A stretch of 52,378 nt of DNA from an uncultured Lachnospiraceae bacterium (GTDB taxonomy: Bacteria > Bacillota > Clostridia > Lachnospirales > Lachnospiraceae): assembly GCA_946623875.1 (NCBI GenBank), contig CAMORO010000008.1:1-52378 (forward strand), in the 5' to 3' direction. Of this stretch, positions 45,382 through 52,378 are shown piece by piece. The stretch's first letter is position 1; the number at the start of each line of letters is the position of its first letter. Below the pieces are notes generated by a model that worked only from the letters and a program-made list of their open reading frames with translations, made no database searches and had not been told where the DNA came from. Both the position numbers and the translations under genes were made by a program.

Positions 45382-46572
45382 TTAAATCAGACCATACTCC
45401 TTCGCCAGCTCTGCGAACTTCGGAAGCGAATTCACTATCGTTTCATATGCGACACAATAAGCGATCCTGACATAACCGGCACAGCCGAAGCTGCTTCCGG
45501 GAACAACAAGGATATTGTATTTCTTTGCCGCTGCAACAAACTCCTTATCATCCGGAACAGGTGTCTTCATAAACAGATAGAATGCTCCCTCCGGCTTCTG
45601 ACATGTAAATCCCAGCTTCTTAAGTCCTTCATACAGTTCGTTGCGATTCCTGTTGTAATATGAAATATCGGTCTTTTCATTTATACATTTGGCAACCACC
45701 CTCTGCATTAAAGAAGGTGCGTTAACATATCCGAGAATCCTCGTCGCAACAGAAGCTGCCGCGAAGACATCGCTGTAATCATCTACCTCTGAGGGAATAA
45801 CAAGATACCCTATCCTTTCTCCGGGAAGTGAAAGTGATTTCGAATACGAATAACCCACTATCGTATTCCTGTAGTACTTCGTGATGTAAGGAACTTCCAC
45901 ATCACCGTAAACAAGCTCTCTGTACGGTTCATCGGACACTATGTAAATACTTGTTCCGAACTCCTTCTGCTTATCTTCAAGTATTTCCGCTAGCTCCTTT
46001 ATCGTTTTTTTCGAATAAACAACACCTGTCGGGTTATTCGGGGAATTGACCAGCACACACTTCGTCTTTGCCGTTATCTTTTCCTTAAGTTCACTGAGCT
46101 TTGGCTGAAAATCATCCGTATTGGGCGATATTTCAACCAGTACTCCGTCATAATTGCCGACATAATTCTTATATTCACCAAAATACGGAGAAAATGTTAT
46201 GACTTCATCGCCCGGATTTAACAGTGTTTTGAATATAACATTCAGTCCCGATGCCGCCCCTACCGTCATAATGATATTGTTCTCATTAAGCGAAGTTCCG
46301 AATCTGCCGTTTAATGACTCCGCAATCGTGGCTCTCACATCCTCATAGCCTGCATTGCTCATGTAACCGTGAAGCTTAAGAGGCTCCTCATTCCTTACGA
46401 TATCCACTATTGCATCCTCAACAGCCTGCGGCGGTGCTACATTGGGATTACCGAGTGAGAAATCATACACGTTCTCGGCTCCGTATTTCTTCGCAAGAGC
46501 CTTACCCTCTTCAAACATTGCCCTTATCACAGAGCTTCCTTTAACCAGATCAACCATCTTATCTGAGATCAT
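45382..46572 (-). CDS. Class I/II PLP-dependent aminotransferase (aspartate aminotransferase-like)
   Basis: 396 residues. Visible motifs: YDFSLGNPNVAPP, NSPNNPTGVVYS (176-187), SDEPYREL and YSYSKSLSLPGERIGY, where Lys245 is the PLP lysine and Arg253 contacts the cofactor phosphate. The protein belongs with AspC/AlaA-like class I aminotransferases of Clostridia. Its natural amino acid pair cannot be fixed by sequence reading. It is the first gene of a long co-directional run (hslO, hisC and on toward addB). A weak TTGACA lies upstream, but no convincing -10 element at standard spacing. Confidence 0.85.
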   Translation of the reverse strand: MISDKMVDLVKGSSVIRAMFEEGKALAKKYGAENVYDFSLGNPNVAPPQAVEDAIVDIVRNEEPLKLHGYMSNAGYEDVRATIAESLNGRFGTSLNENNIIMTVGAASGLNVIFKTLLNPGDEVITFSPYFGEYKNYVGNYDGVLVEISPNTDDFQPKLSELKEKITAKTKCVLVNSPNNPTGVVYSKKTIKELAEILEDKQKEFGTSIYIVSDEPYRELVYGDVEVPYITKYYRNTIVGYSYSKSLSLPGERIGYLVIPSEVDDYSDVFAAASVATRILGYVNAPSLMQRVVAKCINEKTDISYYNRNRNELYEGLKKLGFTCQKPEGAFYLFMKTPVPDDKEFVAAAKKYNILVVPGSSFGCAGYVRIAYCVAYETIVNSLPKFAELAKEYGLI

Positions 46573-46647
46573 ATCGACTCACCATCCTATATTGAAATAA
46601 TTGCTGTCAAATGCCGTCATGTGCTGTTCTGAATTATTACACACATA

Positions 46648-46673
46648 GGGAATGCCAATAAATCAGCATTCCC
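46648..46673 (-). terminator. Hairpin downstream of hflC, probable terminator
   Basis: An 8-bp stem (gggaatgc 46648-46655 with gcattccc 46666-46673) with a 10-base loop, extended by two A/T pairs if one extra C is bulged. It lies between hflC and the aminotransferase. The T-rich tail on the minus strand is modest. Confidence 0.55.
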
Positions 46674-46735
46674 CTAAGTACTTTACGTATTATCTCATAA
46701 ATCAGATTATAAGTAAAGCATTCCGATATTTCGTC

Positions 46736-47878
46736 TTATTCGGCAGGCCCGGCCACAGTTGCGGTCCCGGAAGCATTTTCATCCGCTTTGTCATCTTTTA
46801 TGCCGGTATCATCCTCTTCCTGTAAGGCTTTGGGCGCAGGTGTCGGTTTGGGAAGGTCACCTGCCGTATTGCTCATAAACACCTCAGCCATCGGCGAATC
46901 CGCCGGGAGGACCAGCGTCTTGTTGTTCCCCTTCATACTCTCCTTAGCCGCATCCAGAGATCTTACGAAGCTGTAGAAATCACTCTTGCTCTTATCACTG
47001 TATGCTTCGGACAGTATTTTCATGTATTCCGCTTCACCCTCCGCCCTTATCTTCTCAGCCTTGGCGCGTGCGGTTGAACGCATGATCGACACTTCCTTAT
47101 CAGTCGTGTTCTGTATTATCTTGGCCTGTGCTTCACCCTCCGCAGTGTACTGGGCAGCAATATTCTCGCGTTCCGATATCATACGGGTGTATACGGCATT
47201 CTTATTGTTGTCGGGAAGATCAAGCTTCTTCACCTCGACGGTCATGATCTCTATACCGTACTGATCATATACAGTCCCTATATGATCCATAATTTCTTCG
47301 GTGAGCGATTTTATGTTAACCACCTGTGTAGTTTCTTCCATCACAATATCATTACTCTTAACATCATCTTCTACCTGAGCATTTACTATCGTCATCTTAC
47401 CGTCACGGCTTCTGATGACCTCATCCTGCGTCATATTGGATATTGTGTTCTTGGTGGCGTTGTAAACAAGAGCATCAATTCGGTTCTCTGCATTGGCCAC
47501 CGAGTAGCTGAGTGTCTGTGCGAACCTGAGCGGGTCTGTCACTCTCCACAGTACGTAGCTGTCAACTATCATTGATTTCTTGTCGGATGTAATTACATCC
47601 GATGCCGGAAGATCGTATATCAGTATCTCTCTCGGAACAGTATCAACCGACTCAATAAACGGTATCTTGAAATATAGCCCGGCCTGCGAAATCGTTCTCT
47701 CCACACGGCCGAAACGTCTTACGAGCTTGTATTCATTCTCGTGGCAGATGACCATACCGGAATTGATCACCATCAGCGCTATTACAAGTATTATCCAGAC
47801 CGCAGCACTTCTTCTGTTCTTTTTATCTTTGACCGGCTTCCCGTCTGAGCCGAAACGTTCTGTTGTCTTTGTATCCAT
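46736..47878 (-). CDS. hflC: HflC-like SPFH/band 7 membrane protein
   Basis: 380 residues. One N-terminal membrane helix (about 26-46) is followed by an SPFH domain (YKLVRRFGRVERTI, GLYFKIPFIESV), a charged coiled-coil region rich in Ala/Glu (EGEAQAKIIQNTT, RAEGEAEYMKIL) and a Pro-rich acidic tail. HflC pairs with HflK in a cage that surrounds and modulates the FtsH protease. The ATG at 47878 was chosen for AGGGAGG eight bases upstream; a longer frame would overlap the hflK stop. hflK lies directly upstream. The acidic C-terminal tail (TP...DDTGIKDDKADE) is longer than in E. coli HflC. Confidence 0.88.
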   Translation of the reverse strand: MDTKTTERFGSDGKPVKDKKNRRSAAVWIILVIALMVINSGMVICHENEYKLVRRFGRVERTISQAGLYFKIPFIESVDTVPREILIYDLPASDVITSDKKSMIVDSYVLWRVTDPLRFAQTLSYSVANAENRIDALVYNATKNTISNMTQDEVIRSRDGKMTIVNAQVEDDVKSNDIVMEETTQVVNIKSLTEEIMDHIGTVYDQYGIEIMTVEVKKLDLPDNNKNAVYTRMISERENIAAQYTAEGEAQAKIIQNTTDKEVSIMRSTARAKAEKIRAEGEAEYMKILSEAYSDKSKSDFYSFVRSLDAAKESMKGNNKTLVLPADSPMAEVFMSNTAGDLPKPTPAPKALQEEDDTGIKDDKADENASGTATVAGPAE

Positions 47879-47895
47879 ATCAGTAGCCTCCCTCA

Positions 47896-48885
47896 TCAGT
47901 TAAATTTGTCAAGTGGCATGATCTGCTGTACGGAACTTCCGTCGGCACCCTGAATGACTATCTTCATGTCCGGAAGAACCTCCTCCATCGTCTCATAGAA
48001 CATACGCTGTTTGGTCACTGCCGGGTACTTAACGTATTCCTCATACATTGAATTAAACCTTGCCACCTGACCTTCTGCCTCATTGATCCTTGCCTGCTTG
48101 TCAGCCTCGGCGTCCTGAACTATCTTATCCGCATCGGCTTCCGCACTCGGGATCTGCTCGTTCCTGTATTTGTTCGCATTGTTAAGGGCAGTCTCCTTAC
48201 CCTGCTTCGCAGTTTCAACAGATTTGAAGGCTGTAATGACCTCATCCGTGGGCGGCTCCGCATCCTGTATGGTTATATTAACCAACTGTATTCCTATATC
48301 GATCGCATCCAGCTTTTCTAAGATCATATTCTTTATATTACTCTGGATCTCATTCTTTCCTGTGGTAAGTACGGCATCCACTCCGTATGACCCGATGGTC
48401 GTTCTGATACAGTTCTGTGCGATATTTGCCAGAATAAGCTTTGGATCTTCTGATGCATACAGCGCCTTGACCGGATCGGTTACTCTGTATTCAGCATAGA
48501 AATCAACGTGGATGAAATTGTAATCCGCCGTTATCATCATGCTGTTGTCCGCACCCTCTGCCCCGTTGTAATTAAGCTCCGCATCCGATGAATATCCTAT
48601 CGCAAAGCCCTGTATGGTTGTGTTTACCTTCTGTACCGTCTGGATAAGGGGTATCTTAAAATGAAGTCCCGGCTGGGTTACTGCCTTTGGAACACCAAAG
48701 GTACATACGACTGCCTGCTCCTCCTCCCTTATCGAATAGAAGGATCCGCTAACTATCACAAACAGGATCATTACCACAACTATGATCACCACCAGCCTGC
48801 CCGCCTTCTTTAGGGAACCTCCGCCTCCGAAACCCTTAAAGTCGAAGGATCCTCCTGTTTTGTTTCTGAAATCATCCATTGTCAT
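47896..48885 (-). CDS. hflK: HflK-like SPFH/band 7 membrane protein
   Basis: 329 residues. A Gly-rich N-terminus (GGSFDFKGFGGGGS) precedes the membrane helix (about 29-48), then the SPFH core (REEEQAVVCTFGVPKAVTQ, GLHFKIPLIQTV) and a long coiled-coil stretch (AEADADKIVQDAEADKQARI). The Gly-rich leader and gene order hflK-hflC support the assignment. The complex sits in the membrane and controls FtsH access. GGGGAG precedes the ATG. About 110 bases upstream is a perfect 13-bp palindrome that might regulate the operon. Confidence 0.88.
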   Translation of the reverse strand: MTMDDFRNKTGGSFDFKGFGGGGSLKKAGRLVVIIVVVMILFVIVSGSFYSIREEEQAVVCTFGVPKAVTQPGLHFKIPLIQTVQKVNTTIQGFAIGYSSDAELNYNGAEGADNSMMITADYNFIHVDFYAEYRVTDPVKALYASEDPKLILANIAQNCIRTTIGSYGVDAVLTTGKNEIQSNIKNMILEKLDAIDIGIQLVNITIQDAEPPTDEVITAFKSVETAKQGKETALNNANKYRNEQIPSAEADADKIVQDAEADKQARINEAEGQVARFNSMYEEYVKYPAVTKQRMFYETMEEVLPDMKIVIQGADGSSVQQIMPLDKFN

Positions 48886-48996
48886 ACCGCTCCCCGCCTT
48901 TCTTATTGATTTTTATGGATCTTCTTCTGCTATCGATTTCCTGTTTTCTTATTGGTTTTCTTTTGTTATGAATAGCCTTTTGTATCTGTAACATAA

Positions 48997-49027
48997 ATAT
49001 ATACTCTACGGGATGTAGAGTATATAT
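48997..49027. promoter_or_regulatory. 13-bp perfect palindrome upstream of hflK
   Basis: atatatactctac (48997-49009) and its exact complement (49015-49027) flank gggat. The element lies in the 245-base gap between hflK and the 151-residue gene, the longest intergenic stretch with an obvious signal. It could be an operator (TTGATA-like and TATATT-like hexamers overlap its edges on the minus strand) or a weak terminator for the upstream gene; there is no strong T run. Confidence 0.6.
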
Positions 49028-49130
49028 CAAATACCGCAAATTAAGATTATATATTTTTCTTCCCGCGTCATTTCTCTGACACGTATACCGGCTAAAACCT
49101 TATTTCGGGTGTTTCAGGTCCGCAAAACCG

Positions 49131-49586
49131 TCAATCTATGTTTGTGGCGAAGAAAAGAGCGGTCATCCTGCGCATGAGTTCCAGAAACACTCCGTTCTTA
49201 ATTCCTTCGGCCCATACCGCACCCTTGGTCTGGCCACGCATTACATAACTGCTTAAGATTCCCTTGAACAGCTCGATATCCTTAAGATGTGCATGTCTTA
49301 TAAGATGCAGCTCGTCCTCGGCTGTCTTGATCTTATATCTTGTATACACATATCTGTAATTCCGGTCCATCAGCTTGGTCTTTCTGGCATCCTTAACAAA
49401 TGCGAGCAGATTGGAATCATAGATCGGTATCTGTATAAGCTTCTGCTCTTCATCTCCGTCATAGAAGCTCTCGACCTGCTTCCCGCTTGTCTTCTCGAGC
49501 CAGTTCATATACCTCGAAAGTATCTCAACATCATGCATGTACTCATTTCGTATTCTTGTACTGAGCTTTTCATCCTGAACTGCCAT
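49131..49586 (-). CDS. Conserved-looking hypothetical protein, 151 residues
   Basis: I do not recognise a family. The protein is soluble, rich in charged residues and probably mostly helical (RIRNEYMHDVEILSRYMNWL near the start; LHLIRHAHLKDIELFKGILS and ELMRRMTALFFATN toward the end). The ATG at 49586 is preceded by AGGAGG and GGAGG about eight bases upstream; longer versions would run into the divergent GT-C gene. It is transcribed toward hflK with the palindrome between. No catalytic motif is evident. Confidence 0.65.
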   Translation of the reverse strand: MAVQDEKLSTRIRNEYMHDVEILSRYMNWLEKTSGKQVESFYDGDEEQKLIQIPIYDSNLLAFVKDARKTKLMDRNYRYVYTRYKIKTAEDELHLIRHAHLKDIELFKGILSSYVMRGQTKGAVWAEGIKNGVFLELMRRMTALFFATNID

Positions 49587-49656
49587 ATACCCCGCCTCCT
49601 CCTTACTGTTCTTCCCGCTTGATTTTGAATACTTCATGCCGTAAGATAAGTATACC

Positions 49657-51294
49657 ATGATAACGAAGTCAAGACTACCCATTTTTGAATACGCCGCATT
49701 TCTTGCAACCTCAGTTTTGTTCATGCTTGCATTTTCCTTATGGACCAGTCCCGTTTACCGTAACTGGTACGGATGTGATGCAAGCTTCTTCACTTTGGTG
49801 GGGCGCGGAATGTTAAACGGATATATTCCATACAGGGATTTCTATGACCTAAAAGGGCCGTATTTCTTCTTTATTCAGGCGCTAGGGCAACTGATCGGGA
49901 AGGGTCATGTCGGAATATTCATCCTGCAGATCCTCTCACTTTTTATTGCTCTTATACTTATCTATAAAATAGGACGTTTATATATTTCAGGCAGAAAAAC
50001 CATCGGTATCATTGTATTCTTTCTTCTTGCACACATATCTATGCTGTGGGGAGGAAACTGTCTTGAGGAATTTACGCTTCCTCTTGATCTGCTTGTAATA
50101 TATCTGCATCTGGTTTTTTTCCGCGATCGATATAGTAGCATGACTGAACCTGAACCCGTACACGAAACACCCGATATAACATCTGCTGTAACCGGCAGTA
50201 CAACACCTGATCTGACACCTCCAGCAAATATCAGTATATCACCCGATGTTACCGCTCTTATAACAGGTATATGCTTCACCGTCACGGCATTTTCAAAGGT
50301 CACGGCCGGAGCTCCGATCATAGGCACAGTTATCGGAGCGGTCATCTTACTGCTCATGCACAGACAGTTCAAAGAACTCGGATTCTACATACTGTATTTC
50401 ATATTCGGAGCAATGCTTGCCCTGTTTCCGATACTGATCTATTACGGTCATTACGGGGCTATTCTCAGGATGCTTTACTGCACCTTTGTTTTTGGTTTCA
50501 AGCGTTCATCAGATCTGTCAAACGCCATTTCCCCTGAGCTTGAAGTAAAGCTTGCCGGCGTGCTCTTCTCAATAGTCTTTTTGCTTGTGCACTGTCCGTG
50601 GAACACTCTGATCAAAAAAGCTGACAAGGCAAATGGTGTAACAGATCCGGGCACTCCGAAAACTGCCGCCACCAATGATGATATCGATAAGGATACCTTC
50701 ATTCTCCTTCTTCCCGCATCACTCATCACCTACATCGTCCTGCATCTCGGAGATGGATTTATTTATTATTTTATAACCGGTATGCCCTGCCTGCTGACAT
50801 CACTCATTCTGTTTGTAAAAATATATGATCCTCTCATTCTGTTCAAAAATGTGCGGCAGAGCATCTGCTGGATGCTGCTGTTTGTCTTTGCCTTTCATTA
50901 CGCCAAAGAAAGCGTGGATACAGTTGATACCTTCATCCATCGCCCGGACAATGAATTTCAGGATAATTACTATAACAATTCCGTTAACATGGGAACCCTG
51001 ATACCCGAATTCGAAAGGAACAGTGTGTTTTCATTTGATATCGATATGCAGTGGTATGAAATAAATGATATCCTTCCGTGCAACAGATACGTGGTCAATC
51101 TGCAGTATTTCATCGCTCTTAAACCATCGATCGAAGATGAACTCATCCTTTTCCTCCATGAAACTCCGCCCAAATGGATCATTACAAGCAACACCCTTCA
51201 GGATTATCTTCCGACAATGGACGCGATAGTGAAGGAAAAATATGACTGCCTGTATCAGACCGATGTGGGACTTGTTTATATGTTAAGGCAGTAA
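49657..51294 (+). CDS. Polytopic membrane protein, GT-C (GT39-like)
   Basis: 545 residues with about ten membrane segments. The first outer loop has NWYGCDASFFTLVGRGMLNG, then YRDFYDLKGPYFFF, the pattern of GT39/ArnT-type glycosyltransferases with the catalytic Asp in GCD. About residues 165-205 form a Pro/Thr/Asp-rich loop in which PD(I/L/V)T recurs three times, absent from the other GT-C proteins here. The start lacks a clear ribosome binding site. It is one of only two plus-strand units in the window, divergent from the 151-residue gene and ending 4 bases from the HAD gene. It probably transfers sugars from a polyprenyl-phosphate donor; acceptor unknown. Confidence 0.72.
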   Translation: MITKSRLPIFEYAAFLATSVLFMLAFSLWTSPVYRNWYGCDASFFTLVGRGMLNGYIPYRDFYDLKGPYFFFIQALGQLIGKGHVGIFILQILSLFIALILIYKIGRLYISGRKTIGIIVFFLLAHISMLWGGNCLEEFTLPLDLLVIYLHLVFFRDRYSSMTEPEPVHETPDITSAVTGSTTPDLTPPANISISPDVTALITGICFTVTAFSKVTAGAPIIGTVIGAVILLLMHRQFKELGFYILYFIFGAMLALFPILIYYGHYGAILRMLYCTFVFGFKRSSDLSNAISPELEVKLAGVLFSIVFLLVHCPWNTLIKKADKANGVTDPGTPKTAATNDDIDKDTFILLLPASLITYIVLHLGDGFIYYFITGMPCLLTSLILFVKIYDPLILFKNVRQSICWMLLFVFAFHYAKESVDTVDTFIHRPDNEFQDNYYNNSVNMGTLIPEFERNSVFSFDIDMQWYEINDILPCNRYVVNLQYFIALKPSIEDELILFLHETPPKWIITSNTLQDYLPTMDAIVKEKYDCLYQTDVGLVYMLRQ

Positions 51295-51298
51295 CTGT

Positions 51299-51892
51299 TC
51301 AGATCTTAATATATTGCCTTGCCGCCTCATATCCCGAAAACACCTCGGCATTGTAGCCATGCCTTCTTGCAGCCTCAACATTGGCAGGGGTGTCATCAAA
51401 GAAAAGGCATTCCGATGGTGTCAGATCATACGTATCCGTAAGAAGCTCATAGATAGCCGCTTCAGGCTTGATCAGCTTAACCCTGTATGACAGGATACCG
51501 CCATCCATAAGAGGAATAAAATCCATTTCATCAGCACATTCCCTGTCCGCCTTTTCCGAGAAGTTGGACAGATACAGCACACGAAAGCCCTTATCCTTAA
51601 GCTCTCTTATCCAGGGCTTGGTGTAGTCATACTGCTTAAGAAGTCCCTTAATGGATCTGTATGTCCTGCGTATCTCATCCTCTATCCCGGGATCGTTACA
51701 AACGAACATATCAACCAGCTCACTTTCACTGACTACACCCCTGTCGAACTCATGCCATGAATTATCCAGCACACTTGCCCTTGCTATCCTCTCCTGTATC
51801 TCTTTATCATATCCGAAATCCGCTATGAACTCCTTCCAGCGAAAATCCACCAGAACATTACCTATATCAAATATTATCGTATTTACGCTCAT
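51299..51892 (-). CDS. HAD-superfamily phosphatase (YihX-like)
   Basis: 197 residues. Four HAD motifs are present: FDIGNVLVDF (nucleophile Asp9), LYLSNFS (motif II Ser), LIKPEAAIY (Lys) and FFDDTPANVEAA (acidic pair). The DIGNVLVD form and length fit the IA subclass, including YihX-like sugar-phosphate phosphatases. The likely reaction is dephosphorylation of a small sugar phosphate, but substrates in this family are broad. AAGG lies four bases before the ATG. It follows the thioesterase gene by 49 bases and meets the plus-strand GT-C gene tail to tail. Confidence 0.9.
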   Translation of the reverse strand: MSVNTIIFDIGNVLVDFRWKEFIADFGYDKEIQERIARASVLDNSWHEFDRGVVSESELVDMFVCNDPGIEDEIRRTYRSIKGLLKQYDYTKPWIRELKDKGFRVLYLSNFSEKADRECADEMDFIPLMDGGILSYRVKLIKPEAAIYELLTDTYDLTPSECLFFDDTPANVEAARRHGYNAEVFSGYEAARQYIKI

Positions 51893-51941
51893 TTTACCTT
51901 CAGCTCCTCATCCGAATAAATCCCTGCAGCAGATCAGACCT

Positions 51942-52340
51942 CTACCCTATATGCGCCCCCGTAAAATCAACCACGGCGATCACCTTATCAAGATTGTCGG
52001 TCACCGTGACCGTAAAGAAACAGTTTCTTCTCCCATCCTTGATAAGCCTGGCCGCTGCATACAGCGTACTTCCCTTGGACGCAGACATAAAGCTTGCCGA
52101 GGTAGTCAGGCTCACAGTCTTATACTCCTTACCGAAATTGGATGCAACGGCAAAGGCAAGGTCTGCCAGTGTATAAATAGCGCCGCCCATTATCCCTCCG
52201 TAGGCGTTGCGATGCTTATCAGTCAGTTCAAGACTGCACTTCGCATAATCCTCTCCTATTTCATCAATGCAGATACCGGTAAGCTCCGTAGCATACAGAT
52301 CCTTTGCAAACATTTCTCTTGCTTCTTCAAGTGTTCCCAT
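51942..52340 (-). CDS. PaaI-type hotdog thioesterase
   Basis: 132 residues, hotdog fold. HRNAYGGIMGGAIYTLADLA carries the Gly-rich signature and the Asp of PaaI/YdiI-like acyl-CoA thioesterases; SFMSASKGSTLYAAARLIKDG follows as in the family. The enzyme hydrolyses acyl- or aryl-CoA thioesters in the cytoplasm. AGGAG lies five bases before the ATG. It may be co-transcribed with the HAD phosphatase. Only 38 bases lie upstream in the window, so its promoter is mostly unseen. Confidence 0.9.
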   Translation of the reverse strand: MGTLEEAREMFAKDLYATELTGICIDEIGEDYAKCSLELTDKHRNAYGGIMGGAIYTLADLAFAVASNFGKEYKTVSLTTSASFMSASKGSTLYAAARLIKDGRRNCFFTVTVTDNLDKVIAVVDFTGAHIG

Positions 52341-52378
52341 CTTATCTCCTCTTTCCCTTCTGTAGTATTGTTATACGA

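Overview
The window looks like a chromosomal segment from a low-to-moderate GC Firmicute of the class Clostridia, most probably family Lachnospiraceae. Support comes from the AddA/AddB helicase-nuclease in place of RecBCD, a groES-groEL operon with a perfect CIRCE operator, type III glutamine synthetase, HflK/HflC, Hsp33, strong AGGAGG-type ribosome binding sites, and many large polytopic glycosyltransferase-like membrane proteins. The assignment is by family content only. I saw no rRNA, tRNA, CRISPR array, transposase or phage gene. No stretch of more than about 300 bases lacks a gene; the longest gaps are about 110-250 bases (48886-49130, 14415-14626, 39298-39409) and are described below.

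Layout. (A) 1-9592, minus strand: a nucleotide-sugar and lipid-linked-glycan operon. In transcription order it reads rffA-type aminotransferase, WbqC, a beta-propeller protein, a PglD/NeuD-type acetyltransferase, a GtrB-type polyprenyl-phosphate glycosyltransferase, two big membrane proteins (one GtrII-like) and an acyltransferase-3 protein cut by the window edge. A good promoter lies at 9666-9694. (B) 9739-14414, minus: a DUF5672 protein, a membrane-anchored CotH kinase-family protein and another GT-C-like membrane protein. (C) 14546-16709: groES-groEL with CIRCE, promoter, terminator and an odd repeat cluster downstream. (D) 16718-24491, minus: an acyltransferase-3 protein, dGTPase, a DPM1-like glycosyltransferase, a Met/Gly/Gln-repeat membrane protein, a GT-C-like protein and a putative ECF S-component. 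(E) 24647-36851: addA and addB. They are separated by a second GtrII-like gene on the minus strand and a plus-strand VTC-DUF4956-CotH cassette. (F) 36864-46572, minus: SGNH protein, MBOAT acyltransferase, a probable 35-residue membrane peptide, type III glutamine synthetase, a methyltransferase, a small-multidrug-export protein, hisC, hslO and a class I aminotransferase. (G) 46736-52340: hflK-hflC, an unknown 151-residue protein, a divergent GT-C-like protein, a HAD phosphatase and a PaaI-type thioesterase.

The dominant theme is cell-envelope decoration. Six GT-C-like membrane proteins, two family-2 glycosyltransferases, two acyltransferase-3 proteins, one MBOAT/SGNH pair and two CotH proteins are interleaved with housekeeping genes. 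A plausible reading is that rffA, WbqC and the acetyltransferase make an N-acylated 4-amino-4,6-dideoxysugar, GtrB-like enzymes load sugars onto polyprenyl phosphate, and the GT-C proteins transfer them outside. The VTC-DUF4956-CotH cassette may modify surface proteins or polymers with phosphate. These functional links are inference. The best candidates for something new are the VTC-DUF4956-CotH cassette lodged between addB and addA, the 35-residue peptide before the MBOAT gene, the WbqC/beta-propeller amino-sugar cassette, and the Met/Gly/Gln-repeat membrane protein.
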